In this document: one piece after another, positions 42,312-50,442 of the stretch
How the letters are laid out: every line of letters starts with the position of its first letter
Position numbering within the stretch: the first letter of the stretch is position 1
Source of the DNA: Caballeronia calidae
GTDB taxonomy: Bacteria > Pseudomonadota > Gammaproteobacteria > Burkholderiales > Burkholderiaceae
Length of the DNA stretch: 64,000 nucleotides
Assembly (NCBI RefSeq): GCF_900044055.2
Contig: NZ_FCOX02000007.1
Location: 1-64,000, forward strand
Reading direction: 5' to 3'
The notes under the pieces: generated by a model
Told to the model about the DNA's origin: nothing
The model's input: only the letters and a program-made list of their open reading frames with translations
The model's database searches: none
Program-made: the position numbers and the translations under genes

Positions 42312-43598
42312 TCATCCCATCGCTCCGGCCCGCTCCAACAGAAACTCCCGCTCCCGCGCATTCTTCGCAAGCGACGCGGCGCGCTCGAACTCCACGCGCG
42401 CCTCGTCCTTGCGTCCTACCTTCGCGAGCAGATCCGCGCGCACGCTCGGCAGCCAGTGGTAATTCCTGAGCGCGGGCGCATCGGAAAGCGCATCGACGAT
42501 CGGCAACGCCGTCTCCGCCCCGTACGCCATGCTGACCGCCACCGCGCGATTCAGCTCGACCACCGGTGTCGGCGCCGTCTGCATCAGCGCGTCGTAGAGC
42601 GCGACGATCATCGGCCAATCGGTATCAGCGGCGCTCGGCGCGCGCGCGTGGCACGCCGCGAGCGCCGCCTGCAGCGCGTACACGCCGCGCGCGCCGCCCA
42701 ATGCCTCCGAACGCTCCAGCGCCGCGAGCCCGCGCCGGATCAAGAGCGGATCCCAGCGGCTGCGATCCTGATCCGGCAACAACACCGGTCTGCCTTCCCG
42801 ATCGACACGCGCCTTCGTACGCGACGCCTGAATCTCCATCAGCGCGACCAGCCCGTGAACCTCGCTCTCGTCGGGCGCCAGTCCGGCGAGAATGCGTCCG
42901 AGCCGCAGCGCGTCCTCGCACAGCGCCGGGCGCATCCAGTCGTCGCCGGCCGTCGCCGAATAGCCCTCGTTGAAGATCAGATAGATGACTTCCAGCACCG
43001 TTCCCAGCCGCGCCGCGCGCGCGTCGGCTTTCGGCACCTCGAACGGCACGCGGGCCGCCGACAGCGTGCGCTTCGCCCGCACGATGCGTTGCGCGATCGT
43101 CGGCTCCGGCACGAGGAACGCGCGCGCGATTTCGTCGGTCGTGAGGCCGCCGATCAGACGCAGCGTCAACGCGGCGCGCGCATCGACGGACAGCACCGGA
43201 TGGCACGCCGTGAAAATGAGCCGCAGCAGATCGTCGCCGATGTCGTCCTCGCGCGCGGCGTCGAGCGCATCGACGAAATCCGGCGTGACGTGCGCCTCCC
43301 GCGCGTCGAGATCGCGGCCGTATTCCTCGTGCTTCCTCGCGTGCAGCGCGTGCTGCCGCAGCCGGTCGAGCGCCTTGTTCTTCGCTGTCGTCATGAGCCA
43401 CGCTCCCGGCTTTTCCGGCACGCCCGTCTCGGTCCAATGCTCCAGCGCGGCGACGAACGCGTCCTGCGCCAGCTCCTCGGCGAGCGCGACATCACGCACG
43501 ACGCGCGCCACGCTCGCGATCACCTTCGCCGATTCGATGCGCCATACCGCGTCGATGGCGCGCCGGGCGGCATCGTTCCGCTGCTCGGGCCCGCTCAC
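42312..43598 (-). CDS. ECF RNA polymerase sigma factor, ECF42/SigJ-like with C-terminal extension
   Basis: The product is 428 aa from GTG 43598. The sigma-70 region 2 (about 8-80: ASVARVVRDVALAEELAQDAFVAALEHW) and region 4 (about 120-180: LRLIGGLTTDEIARAFLVPEPTIAQRIVRAKRTL) are followed by a ~230-residue TPR-like C-terminal extension (DUF6596 type) with YLIFNEGYSATAGDDWMR and ELNRAVAVSMAYG. This is the ECF42 arrangement, in which the extension replaces an anti-sigma factor. The GTG start overlaps the upstream VOC gene's TGA by four bases (GTGA). The partner DGPF protein is encoded two genes upstream, as is usual for ECF42. Confidence 0.9.
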   Translation of the reverse strand: MSGPEQRNDAARRAIDAVWRIESAKVIASVARVVRDVALAEELAQDAFVAALEHWTETGVPEKPGAWLMTTAKNKALDRLRQHALHARKHEEYGRDLDAREAHVTPDFVDALDAAREDDIGDDLLRLIFTACHPVLSVDARAALTLRLIGGLTTDEIARAFLVPEPTIAQRIVRAKRTLSAARVPFEVPKADARAARLGTVLEVIYLIFNEGYSATAGDDWMRPALCEDALRLGRILAGLAPDESEVHGLVALMEIQASRTKARVDREGRPVLLPDQDRSRWDPLLIRRGLAALERSEALGGARGVYALQAALAACHARAPSAADTDWPMIVALYDALMQTAPTPVVELNRAVAVSMAYGAETALPIVDALSDAPALRNYHWLPSVRADLLAKVGRKDEARVEFERAASLAKNAREREFLLERAGAMG

Positions 43599-43993
43599 GC
43601 CGCTTCCGGATTCATGTGCACGAGTTCCCAGATATGGCCGTCGAGGTCCTCGAAGCCGTGGCCGTACATGAAGCCGTGATCCTGCGGCTCGCGCGGCGCG
43701 CGTCCGCCCGCGGCGACGGCCTTCGCGACGAGCTCGTCGACTTCCGCCCTGCTCTCGCACGACAGGCACACGAGCGTCTCGGTGCTCGTGTGGGCATCGG
43801 CGATCGTCTTTTCCGTGAAGGTCTGGAAGAACTTTTCGACGAGCAGCATCGCGAAGATGTTTTCGCCGATGACGAGGCACGCGGCGTCGTCGTTCGTGAA
43901 CGCCGGGTCGAAGTGGAGGCCGAGTGCCTTGAAGAAGGTCATCGAGCGCTTGAGGTCGCGCACCGGAAGGTTCACGAAAATCTGCTTGTGCAT
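43595..43993 (-). CDS. VOC (glyoxalase/bleomycin-resistance) superfamily protein
   Basis: The product is 132 aa with two beta-alpha-beta-beta-beta repeats: KQIFVNLPVRDLKRSMTFFKALGL (repeat one) and a second ending DHGFMYGHGFEDLDGHIWELVHM. The latter carries the His/Glu metal ligands of the VOC fold, as in lactoylglutathione lyase-like PhnB relatives. The role is unknown. It sits between the DGPF gene and the sigma factor gene in one operon, and its stop codon overlaps the sigma gene start. Confidence 0.88.
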   Translation of the reverse strand: MHKQIFVNLPVRDLKRSMTFFKALGLHFDPAFTNDDAACLVIGENIFAMLLVEKFFQTFTEKTIADAHTSTETLVCLSCESRAEVDELVAKAVAAGGRAPREPQDHGFMYGHGFEDLDGHIWELVHMNPEAA

Positions 43994-44087
43994 GGCGGAG
44001 GTCTCCTGGTTGGGTCGTTACGCGGGGCGTTTCATCGTTGGCCGTCAACTACACGACGATCCGCGCACGCCGGAATCGACACGACGA

Positions 44088-44441
44088 TCACGAATAACAC
44101 GGTCCGACTTTGCGGACTTCGATGGTGCACCACTGCGCCGCCGGACATTCCGCGGCAATGGCGACCGCTTCCGCATGCGTTTCGCAATCGATGAGGAAAA
44201 AGCCGCCGATCATCTCCTTGGCCTCGGCGAAGGGACCGTCGATGACGCGCGTATCGCCATTGCTCGCGGTGACGCGCGACGCATCCTTCAGCGACGTCAG
44301 CGATTCGACCGCGCGCAGCACGCCGCGCGCCTTCAGTCCCTCCGCGAATCCCACCATCTGGCGATACGCCTCGCGCCCTTCTTCCTGCGTGCGCTGGCCG
44401 CGCTGTTCGACCGGTTCCACCACGAGTAGCAGATAAGCCAC
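44088..44441 (-). CDS. YciI-related DGPF-domain protein
   Basis: The product is 117 aa from GTG 44441 (CGGAGAC about 6 bp upstream). It opens MAYLLLVVEP and contains the defining VIDGPFAEAKEMIGGFFLID (about 66-85) of the DGPF/YCII family. Families of this kind are encoded next to ECF42 sigma factors. It is the first gene of the three-gene operon, followed by the VOC gene after 94 bp. A catalytic role is not established. Confidence 0.88.
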   Translation of the reverse strand: MAYLLLVVEPVEQRGQRTQEEGREAYRQMVGFAEGLKARGVLRAVESLTSLKDASRVTASNGDTRVIDGPFAEAKEMIGGFFLIDCETHAEAVAIAAECPAAQWCTIEVRKVGPCYS

Positions 44442-44548
44442 GACGAGTCTCCGAATGTTTTCGCGATGGCGTCCAAGTTAAACCGTCGCACGCGCGCCGG
44501 CAAGGCCCGCCCCGCTCCGGTTTTCTGCATCACGCATCTATCTCGATA

Positions 44549-44578
44549 TTGACAAGCGCCCTCACGCCACACGATACT
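44549..44578 (+). promoter_or_regulatory. Sigma-70-like promoter
   Basis: TTGACA (44549-44554, consensus -35), an 18-bp spacer, then GATACT (44573-44578, four of six -10 matches). The start site would fall near 44585. It reads away from the ECF42 operon toward the terminator at 44702-44736. Confidence 0.6.
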
Positions 44579-44584
44579 GCGACA

Positions 44585-44736
44585 CATGCACGCAGCCATC
44601 CTTTTCTCCATCGCCGCGATTAAAAACCGTATGAACGCCATCCGTGGCGGGTCATCGGGACAGCGTGTGCGCTAGCGAAACAGGCAAGCAAACAAATTCC
44701 GAAGGCCCCGCCGCAAGACGGGGCCTTCTTGTTTTT
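44585..44736 (+). ncRNA. Candidate small RNA or attenuated leader (~150 nt)
   Basis: A promoter at 44549-44578 and an intrinsic terminator at 44702-44736 bracket about 150 nt without a normal gene. A 29-codon reading frame (44586-44675, ATG to TAG) starts at the predicted transcription start and has no SD. The unit could be a free-standing sRNA, or a leader with terminator ahead of the DUF2917 gene that begins 44 nt further on. No known RNA family is recognised. Confidence 0.45.
44702..44736 (+). terminator. Intrinsic terminator
   Basis: Perfect 9-bp stem AAGGCCCCG (44702-44710) / CGGGGCCTT (44719-44727), an 8-nt loop, then CTTGTTTTT. There is no ordinary gene upstream on this strand for over 2 kb, so it ends the short transcript predicted at 44585. 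Confidence 0.88.
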
Positions 44737-44780
44737 GCGTGCAAGGTTTCCGTCTTCGGCTCACATCATGGAGAGCAGAG

Positions 44781-45179
44781 ATGGAAGAGGTATCGCAGGT
44801 TTTCGCGCGTCATGGCGTCGGCCACGGCGTGGCGTCGGGCTGCCTGAGCGCATCGGGCGCGCGCGTCGTGGTCTATGTCGAAGTGCATCCGCATCAGATG
44901 GTGTCGTGGCGCCTCACGCGCGATGCCGAGCTGCGTATCGGCGATGCACCCGCGTGTTCCCTTTGGCTCACGCGTCATCGCGATCCGTACGACTACTGGA
45001 TGAAGCCCGGCGACGTCGTGCGTCTTTCGCGCGGCGAGCGCGTGTGGCTGACATCCGAGAGCGACGAGCCGCTGGAGGTGTCGCTCACGTCGTATCGGGG
45101 CACGCAACGCGGCTTCGTGTCGCGCTGGCTCGCGCGGTACTGGCCGCGCATGGCGCAGCGGCATACGAACGCGTTCTAG
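44781..45179 (+). CDS. DUF2917 family protein
   Basis: The product is 132 aa from ATG 44781 (GGAGAG upstream). The sequence VSWRLTRDAELRIGDAPACSLWLTRHRDPYDYWMKPGDVVRLSRGERVWL-type pattern (about 40-95) fits DUF2917, a small beta-rich, possibly cupin-like family of Burkholderiales. The tail is basic and aromatic (RWLARYWPRM). It is soluble. Its leader contains the strong terminator described at 44702-44736, so expression may depend on readthrough or on a second promoter in the 44-bp gap. Confidence 0.78.
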   Translation: MEEVSQVFARHGVGHGVASGCLSASGARVVVYVEVHPHQMVSWRLTRDAELRIGDAPACSLWLTRHRDPYDYWMKPGDVVRLSRGERVWLTSESDEPLEVSLTSYRGTQRGFVSRWLARYWPRMAQRHTNAF

Positions 45180-45182
45180 CGT

Positions 45183-46841
45183 TCAAGGCTCCACGCAACG
45201 GAAGTTCGCCGCGAGATTGACGCTGCCACGCCCCATGTAGCGCGGATAGTTCGGATAACGGCATATCGGCCGCGTGCGTCCGTTGGTGGCGGGCGCGATG
45301 TCGCTGCCGATGAGCGTTTCGGGCGCTACGCCGTTGCTCACCCATTCGTCGAGCGCGCCGAGCTCGTCCCATGCGGGGATGAACACGCCGTTGCCGTGCT
45401 GAAAGCCCGGCACCATGTAGAGCCGCATGAACGAATCGACGGTCTCGTTGCCGTATCGGTCGATGAGCCCGCGATAGAACGCGATCGTCTGATTGGGGCT
45501 GATGACTTCATCGGCGAGGCCGTGCATCGCGATGAGCTTGCCGCCGTGCTCGATGAACGCGGAGAAGTCCGGGTTCATCGCGCCGACGGTGTACGCGAGC
45601 GTCCTCAGGCGCTGCCTGAAGCGGCCCGGATTGTCGAGGTCGAACGCGAGCGAGCTGAAGTTGAGATCGCGCGTGACGAAGTGGCGGATATACGCGTCGC
45701 CTTGCGCGAAGAGATAGCCGTTCGCGGCGAAGGTCGGCGGATTCAGCAGCGTCGGCGAATCGCCGAGACCGAGCGCGCCGGACAAATCGACGCCCTGAAA
45801 CACGTTGTAGCCCGGATACGCATCGACCCCGTAGGCGAGCGCATACGGCAAGGTAAGGCCGTCGCGCAGCATTTCCAGCGTGTCGATCTGCGCATCGGAG
45901 AGGCAACTGTCGCGCAATGAAGGACGCTGCCCGTTCGCGCAACGCAGCGACGCGACGATCTGCGGCTCCAGCGTCCTGCACGCCTCCACATTGCCGACGA
46001 TGCCGTCCGCCGCGCCGTCGAGCCGGTCGCATTCATGCACGACGGTCTCGAACACGCGCCGCTGCTGCGCGAGCCCGACGAAGCCGCCCGGCTTCGCATA
46101 CGACGCCTGTCCGATCTGCACGCCCATCAGCCGCACGCCGGAGAAATTGATCGCCGGCGCGTTGGCGATCACGCCGTCGTAGTCGTTCGGAAAGCGCTCG
46201 ATCACGGTGAAGCCTTCGCGGCCGCCCGTCGATCCGCCCGCGAAGTAGGTTTTGTCGGGCGTGCGCCCGTAGCCCATCTGGATCAGCGCGAGCGCCACGT
46301 CGCGTGTTTTCTTGAGATGCCCGAAGCCGAAGTTGACGATGGCCTCGTCGTTCACCGCGAAGTCCGCGCGCCCCGAATTGCCGACGTGGCCCGAATCCGA
46401 GCCGAAGGTCGCGTAGCCGCGCGCGAGCGGCGTCGAATCGGGCGCGAAAGGCATCGGATCGGTGCCGGAGACGATCGTGCCGTTGTAGCCGCCGCCGCCC
46501 ATCTGCAGCGCGCGGCCGTTCCAGCGGCTCGGCAGGTTCACTTCGAAGCGGATGTCGGGCGTCGTGTCCTGCAGCGCCCTGATGAATCCGGTGATCCGGC
46601 AATACTCGCCGTTGCGGTTGCCGGGCGCGGCCGCCTTCACGACCCACGCGGACACGATGGTCGCGCCGCGCGTCGGCAGGCCGATGATCGACGCGGGCAC
46701 CGTCTTGCCTTCGAGGTCGTCGCAGTGCTTCGTCACGTAGGCGGCGGCGTGCGCGTTCGACCACGCCGCGAGCATCATCGCGACGAAAAACGCCGGCAAG
46801 CGGAACGGATAGGAGGAAAGCAGGCGCAGGAAACGGAACAC
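45183..46841 (-). CDS. Tannase/feruloyl-esterase family hydrolase
   Basis: The product is 552 aa from GTG 46841 (weak SD). A signal peptide (about 1-32, ending ANAHA-like SNAHA) shows export. The alpha/beta-hydrolase triad is visible: nucleophile Ser204 in AGGSTGGREG, the acid in HGLADEVISPN and the base in GFQHGNG. The tannase body includes QMGGGGYNGTI and GSDSGHVG. The family's CS-D-HC disulfide is absent: the residue before Ser204 is Gly and none follows the His. Members hydrolyse gallate, ferulate or other aryl esters, and the substrate is unknown. It is monocistronic. Confidence 0.87.
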   Translation of the reverse strand: MFRFLRLLSSYPFRLPAFFVAMMLAAWSNAHAAAYVTKHCDDLEGKTVPASIIGLPTRGATIVSAWVVKAAAPGNRNGEYCRITGFIRALQDTTPDIRFEVNLPSRWNGRALQMGGGGYNGTIVSGTDPMPFAPDSTPLARGYATFGSDSGHVGNSGRADFAVNDEAIVNFGFGHLKKTRDVALALIQMGYGRTPDKTYFAGGSTGGREGFTVIERFPNDYDGVIANAPAINFSGVRLMGVQIGQASYAKPGGFVGLAQQRRVFETVVHECDRLDGAADGIVGNVEACRTLEPQIVASLRCANGQRPSLRDSCLSDAQIDTLEMLRDGLTLPYALAYGVDAYPGYNVFQGVDLSGALGLGDSPTLLNPPTFAANGYLFAQGDAYIRHFVTRDLNFSSLAFDLDNPGRFRQRLRTLAYTVGAMNPDFSAFIEHGGKLIAMHGLADEVISPNQTIAFYRGLIDRYGNETVDSFMRLYMVPGFQHGNGVFIPAWDELGALDEWVSNGVAPETLIGSDIAPATNGRTRPICRYPNYPRYMGRGSVNLAANFRCVEP

Positions 46842-46978
46842 GTCTTGGAAGTGGCTACTTCAAACGCCGCACAATATATAAGAACAGATTGTCGATAGCC
46901 ATTCGGGTCTGCCGGTCGTTGCAGCGGCACAACCGGCTTCCCTGCCCTCGCGTGTTTCTTCGCGGGTCGTTGTCGTGG

Positions 46979-47839
46979 TCATTCGCCGTCCCATTCGCCG
47001 CGCAGGTCGCTGTTCTCGAGGAGCTGCAGCAAGGTTTCGGCCGGGCGGCTCAAATGTTTCGCGCCGAACGCGATGAACTCCACTTCCGGCAGCACGGGCA
47101 ACTCCGCGCGATTCACCGGCGCCGCCAGTCCCCGGGCCGCCAGAAAATGCGAACGGACCGTCAGCCCCAGGCCGCCGCGCGCCGCGGCGATGCACCCCGC
47201 ATGGCTGCTGCTGGTGCAGACCATCTGCCAACTGGCGCCGGTCATCGCGAGCGAATCGAGCACGACGCCGCGCGTGACGCTCGGCTCCGAGACGAGGATG
47301 AGCGGCAGCGGCCCGCTCGTATCGACGACGGTGCCGGGCTTCGCGAGCCATTCGAGCCGCCCGGAGAAGAGGCGCATGCCGCGCGCATCGCCGAGACGGC
47401 GCTTGCCGACCGCGAGATCGAGTTCGCCCGCATCGACCATCTGATACAGCCGCCCCGTCATGCCAATGGTGATTTCCAGCTCGACGTCCGGATGCGTGTC
47501 GCGGAACGCGGCGAGCACGCTCGGCAGCGGCCCGAGCGCGATATCGTCCGATGAACCGAGCCGCACGCGCCCGCGCAGGCGCGGCGAGCTGAACTGCGAC
47601 TGCGCGTGCGCCATCGCTTCGAGGATCACGCGGGCGTGCACGAGCATCGCTTCGCCGTCGGCTGTGAGCGCGAGCGAATGCGTGTCGCGCACGAAAAGCC
47701 GCCGCCCGACGCTCTCCTCCAGACGCCGGATATGCTCGGACACGCTCGACTGGCGCAGCCCGAGCTGCCGGCCGGCGTCGGTGAAGCTGTGCGACGCGGC
47801 CACCGTCGCGAAGGTGTTCAGCCAGACTGGATTGAGCAT
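46979..47839 (-). CDS. LysR-family transcriptional regulator
   Basis: The product is 286 aa. The HTH (1-60: WLNTFATVAASHSFTDAGRQ, LRQSSVSEHIRRLEE) is followed by a substrate-binding domain (about 88-280: VRLGSSDDIALGPLPSVLAAF). It is divergent from a DHA2 efflux gene across 163 bp holding two related palindromes, the classical arrangement for LysR control of a divergent target. The ligand is unknown; it is likely a compound exported by the pump. Confidence 0.91.
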   Translation of the reverse strand: MLNPVWLNTFATVAASHSFTDAGRQLGLRQSSVSEHIRRLEESVGRRLFVRDTHSLALTADGEAMLVHARVILEAMAHAQSQFSSPRLRGRVRLGSSDDIALGPLPSVLAAFRDTHPDVELEITIGMTGRLYQMVDAGELDLAVGKRRLGDARGMRLFSGRLEWLAKPGTVVDTSGPLPLILVSEPSVTRGVVLDSLAMTGASWQMVCTSSSHAGCIAAARGGLGLTVRSHFLAARGLAAPVNRAELPVLPEVEFIAFGAKHLSRPAETLLQLLENSDLRGEWDGE

Positions 47840-47864
47840 CCCGCATTGTGATCGCTAAATCCGA

Positions 47865-47910
47865 TGACAGTCAATGCGGTTAGCGGTCTTCCCGATGACT
47901 CTCCGAGTCA
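47865..47910. promoter_or_regulatory. Candidate LysR operator: two related palindromes
   Basis: TGAC-A-GTCA (47865-47873) and TGACTC-TCC-GAGTCA (47896-47910) are both preceded by the same CCGA, so CCGATGAC recurs with 31-bp spacing, about three helical turns. They lie between the LysR gene and the divergent MFS gene. Confidence 0.5.
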
Positions 47911-48002
47911 CTAAGATTTCACAATGCGCCAGAGAAACCGGTTTCAACGCGCTTTCTCCCGGCTTTCGATCGTGCGCGTCACCTGCAAAAACGCCTCTCC
48001 AC

Positions 48003-49388
48003 ATGACCAGACAGTCTTCGCACACGGCACTTCTATGGATCGTCGCCGTGGGCTTTTTCATGCAGGCGCTCGATACGACGATCGTCAACACGGCGCTGCC
48101 TTCCATCGCACGAAGCCTGAACGCCGCGCCGCTCGCGTTGCAATCGATCGTCGTCGCCTACACGCTCACGATGGCGCTCTTCACGCCCGCCTCCGGCTGG
48201 CTCGCCGACCGCTTCGGCACGCGCCGCGTCTATCTCGTTTCCATTTCGCTTTTCGTGATCGGCTCGCTCGCCTGCGCGAGCGCCCACACGCTCAATCAAC
48301 TCGTGCTCGCGCGCGTGCTGCAGGGCATCGGCGGCTCGATGCTGCTGCCGATCGGACGTCTCGCCGTATTGCGCGCCGTGTCGGGCGAAGCCTACGTCTC
48401 CGCGCTCGCGATGATTTCCGTCGCCGGCCAGGTCGGCCCGATCCTCGGCCCGACGCTCGGCGGATGGTTCGTCGAGTCGTTCTCGTGGCACTGGATCTTC
48501 CTGATCAACGTGCCGATCGGCGCGGTCGGGCTGTACGCGGTGCACCGCTATCTGCCGAACGACACGCGGCACGATGCGCCGCCCTTCGATTTCGTCGGCT
48601 GCGGATTGCTGTCGATGTGCATGGTGTCGTTCTCGCTCGCGCTCGATTGCCCGGTCGAGACGCATCGCGGCGCAGTGTCGGCGGCGCTTTTCGCGCTCGC
48701 GGCGGTATCGGCGTTCGCGTATGTGCCGTACGCGCGGCACAAGCGCCATCCGCTCTTTCATCTCGCGCTCTTTCACGAGCCGAACTTCAGCGTCGGGCTG
48801 ATCGGCAATCTGCTGTGCCGGATCGGATCGAGCGCGGTGCCGTTCCTGCTGCCGCTTCTGATGCAGCTCGAGCTCGGCTATAGCCCGCTGCATTCGGGCC
48901 TGATGATGCTGCCCATCGCAATCGCCGGCACGATCAGCAAGCGCTGGATCGCGCAGCTCGTCAAGCGCTACGGCTACGACACCTTCCTGCTCGTGAACAC
49001 GGCGCTCGTGGGCGCGTCGATCGTCGCGTTCGCGCTCTTCTCGCCGACGCTGCCGCTCGCCGTCGAAATCGCGATCCTCGCGGTGTTCGGCGCCAGCAAT
49101 TCGATGCAGTTCGCCGCGATGAACAGCGTCACGCTCAAGGGCCTGTCGAAAAAGGATGCGGGCAGCGGCAACAGCCTCTTCTCGATGGTGCAGATGCTCG
49201 CGATCGGCCTCGGCGTATCGATCGGCGGCTCGCTCGTGCAGCTTTTCCAGGGGCCGTTCTCGGCGTCGACCGGTTTCAAGCTGAGCTTCGTGTGCATGGG
49301 CGTGGTGACGCTGCTGTCGGGCGTCGTGTTCCGCTATCTCGATTCCGCGCCGCAAGGCGCCGCGCCCGCCCGCGCCGGCACGTCCTAG
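48003..49388 (+). CDS. MFS multidrug exporter, DHA2 (14-TM) family, MdtD-like
   Basis: The product is 461 aa from ATG 48003 (MTRQSSHTALLWIVAVG). TM1 carries FFMQALDTTIVNTALPSIA (motif D1), followed by GWLADRFGTRRVYL (motif A) and LVLARVLQGIGGSMLLPIGRLAVLR (motif B/C region). The length and the two extra central helices place it in DHA2. It resembles MdtD-like proteins. It is probably a proton-driven exporter, controlled by the divergent LysR regulator. The aldo/keto reductase gene follows after 54 bp on the same strand. Confidence 0.89.
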   Translation: MTRQSSHTALLWIVAVGFFMQALDTTIVNTALPSIARSLNAAPLALQSIVVAYTLTMALFTPASGWLADRFGTRRVYLVSISLFVIGSLACASAHTLNQLVLARVLQGIGGSMLLPIGRLAVLRAVSGEAYVSALAMISVAGQVGPILGPTLGGWFVESFSWHWIFLINVPIGAVGLYAVHRYLPNDTRHDAPPFDFVGCGLLSMCMVSFSLALDCPVETHRGAVSAALFALAAVSAFAYVPYARHKRHPLFHLALFHEPNFSVGLIGNLLCRIGSSAVPFLLPLLMQLELGYSPLHSGLMMLPIAIAGTISKRWIAQLVKRYGYDTFLLVNTALVGASIVAFALFSPTLPLAVEIAILAVFGASNSMQFAAMNSVTLKGLSKKDAGSGNSLFSMVQMLAIGLGVSIGGSLVQLFQGPFSASTGFKLSFVCMGVVTLLSGVVFRYLDSAPQGAAPARAGTS

Positions 49389-49442
49389 CCGTTGCGGCTA
49401 TTCTGTCGGTCCCATCGAACCGTTTTCTTCTGGAGCGCAACC

Positions 49443-50438
49443 GTGCAATACGGCAAATTCGGCAACACCGGCCTCACCGTTTCGCGTCTCACGCTCGGCA
49501 CGATGACCTTCGGGCTGCAGACCGAGGAAGACGTATCGCGCAGCATCATGGATCGCGCGGCGGATGCGGGCGTCAATTTCATCGACACGGCGAACGTCTA
49601 TCCGCTCGGCAGCGGGCATGATCTCGCGGGCCGCACCGAGGAGATCGTCGGGCGCTGGCTCCAGGGCCGGCGCGACCATTTCATTCTCGCGACCAAGGCC
49701 GTGCATGAGATGGGGCCGCACGCTTGGCACAAGGGCGCGTCGCGCAAGCATCTGCTCGACGCGATCGACGCATCGCTCAAGCGCCTGAATACCGATTACA
49801 TCGACCTGTACCAGCTCCATAACGACGACCGCGACACGCCGCTCGACGAGACGCTCGAAGCGCTCGACATCATCGTGCGGCAAGGCAAGGCGCGTTATAT
49901 CGGCGTATCGAACTTTCTGGCGTACCGGCTCGCGCGGGCGCTCGGCCGCTCGGACGTTCTGCGGACGGCGCGCTTCGTTTCCGTGCAGCCGCGCTACAAC
50001 CTGCTGTTCCGGCAGATCGAGCGCGAACTGCTGCCGCTCGCAACCGAGGAAGGCCTCGCCGTGATTCCGTACAACCCGCTCGCGGGCGGCCTTCTCACCG
50101 GCAAGCACAAATTCGATGCGGGCCCGAGCGAGGGCCGCTTCACCGGCGCGGTCGGCAAGGCGGGCGCGATGTACACGGAGCGCTACTGGCACGAGCGCGA
50201 GTTTCACACCATCGAGCAGATCAACCAGATCGTCGCGCCGACCGGACGCTCGCTCGCGAGCACGGCGCTCGCGTGGGTGCTGGCGAATCCGGCGGTGAGC
50301 TCGGCGATCATCGGCGCGAGCCGGCCCGATCAGCTGAATGAGACGCTCGCGGCCGTCGATCAGCCGCTCGATCCGGAGATCAAGGCGAAGCTCGACGAAG
50401 CGACGGTCGAGTATCGCTTCGGCGACGCGCTGCGCTGA
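49443..50438 (+). CDS. Aldo/keto reductase
   Basis: The product is 331 aa from GTG 49443 (GGAG 8 bp upstream), starting VQYGKFGNTGLTVSRLTLGT. The catalytic tetrad is complete: Asp48, Tyr53 (FIDTANVYPLG), Lys85 (ILATKAV) and His126 (YQLHNDD). The NADPH-binding end is seen in SSAIIGASRPDQLNETLAA. It reduces aldehydes or ketones with NADPH. It lies 54 bp after the MFS exporter and may be cotranscribed. It ends 4 bp from the convergent RarD gene. Confidence 0.92.
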   Translation: MQYGKFGNTGLTVSRLTLGTMTFGLQTEEDVSRSIMDRAADAGVNFIDTANVYPLGSGHDLAGRTEEIVGRWLQGRRDHFILATKAVHEMGPHAWHKGASRKHLLDAIDASLKRLNTDYIDLYQLHNDDRDTPLDETLEALDIIVRQGKARYIGVSNFLAYRLARALGRSDVLRTARFVSVQPRYNLLFRQIERELLPLATEEGLAVIPYNPLAGGLLTGKHKFDAGPSEGRFTGAVGKAGAMYTERYWHEREFHTIEQINQIVAPTGRSLASTALAWVLANPAVSSAIIGASRPDQLNETLAAVDQPLDPEIKAKLDEATVEYRFGDALR

Positions 50439-50442
50439 TTCG

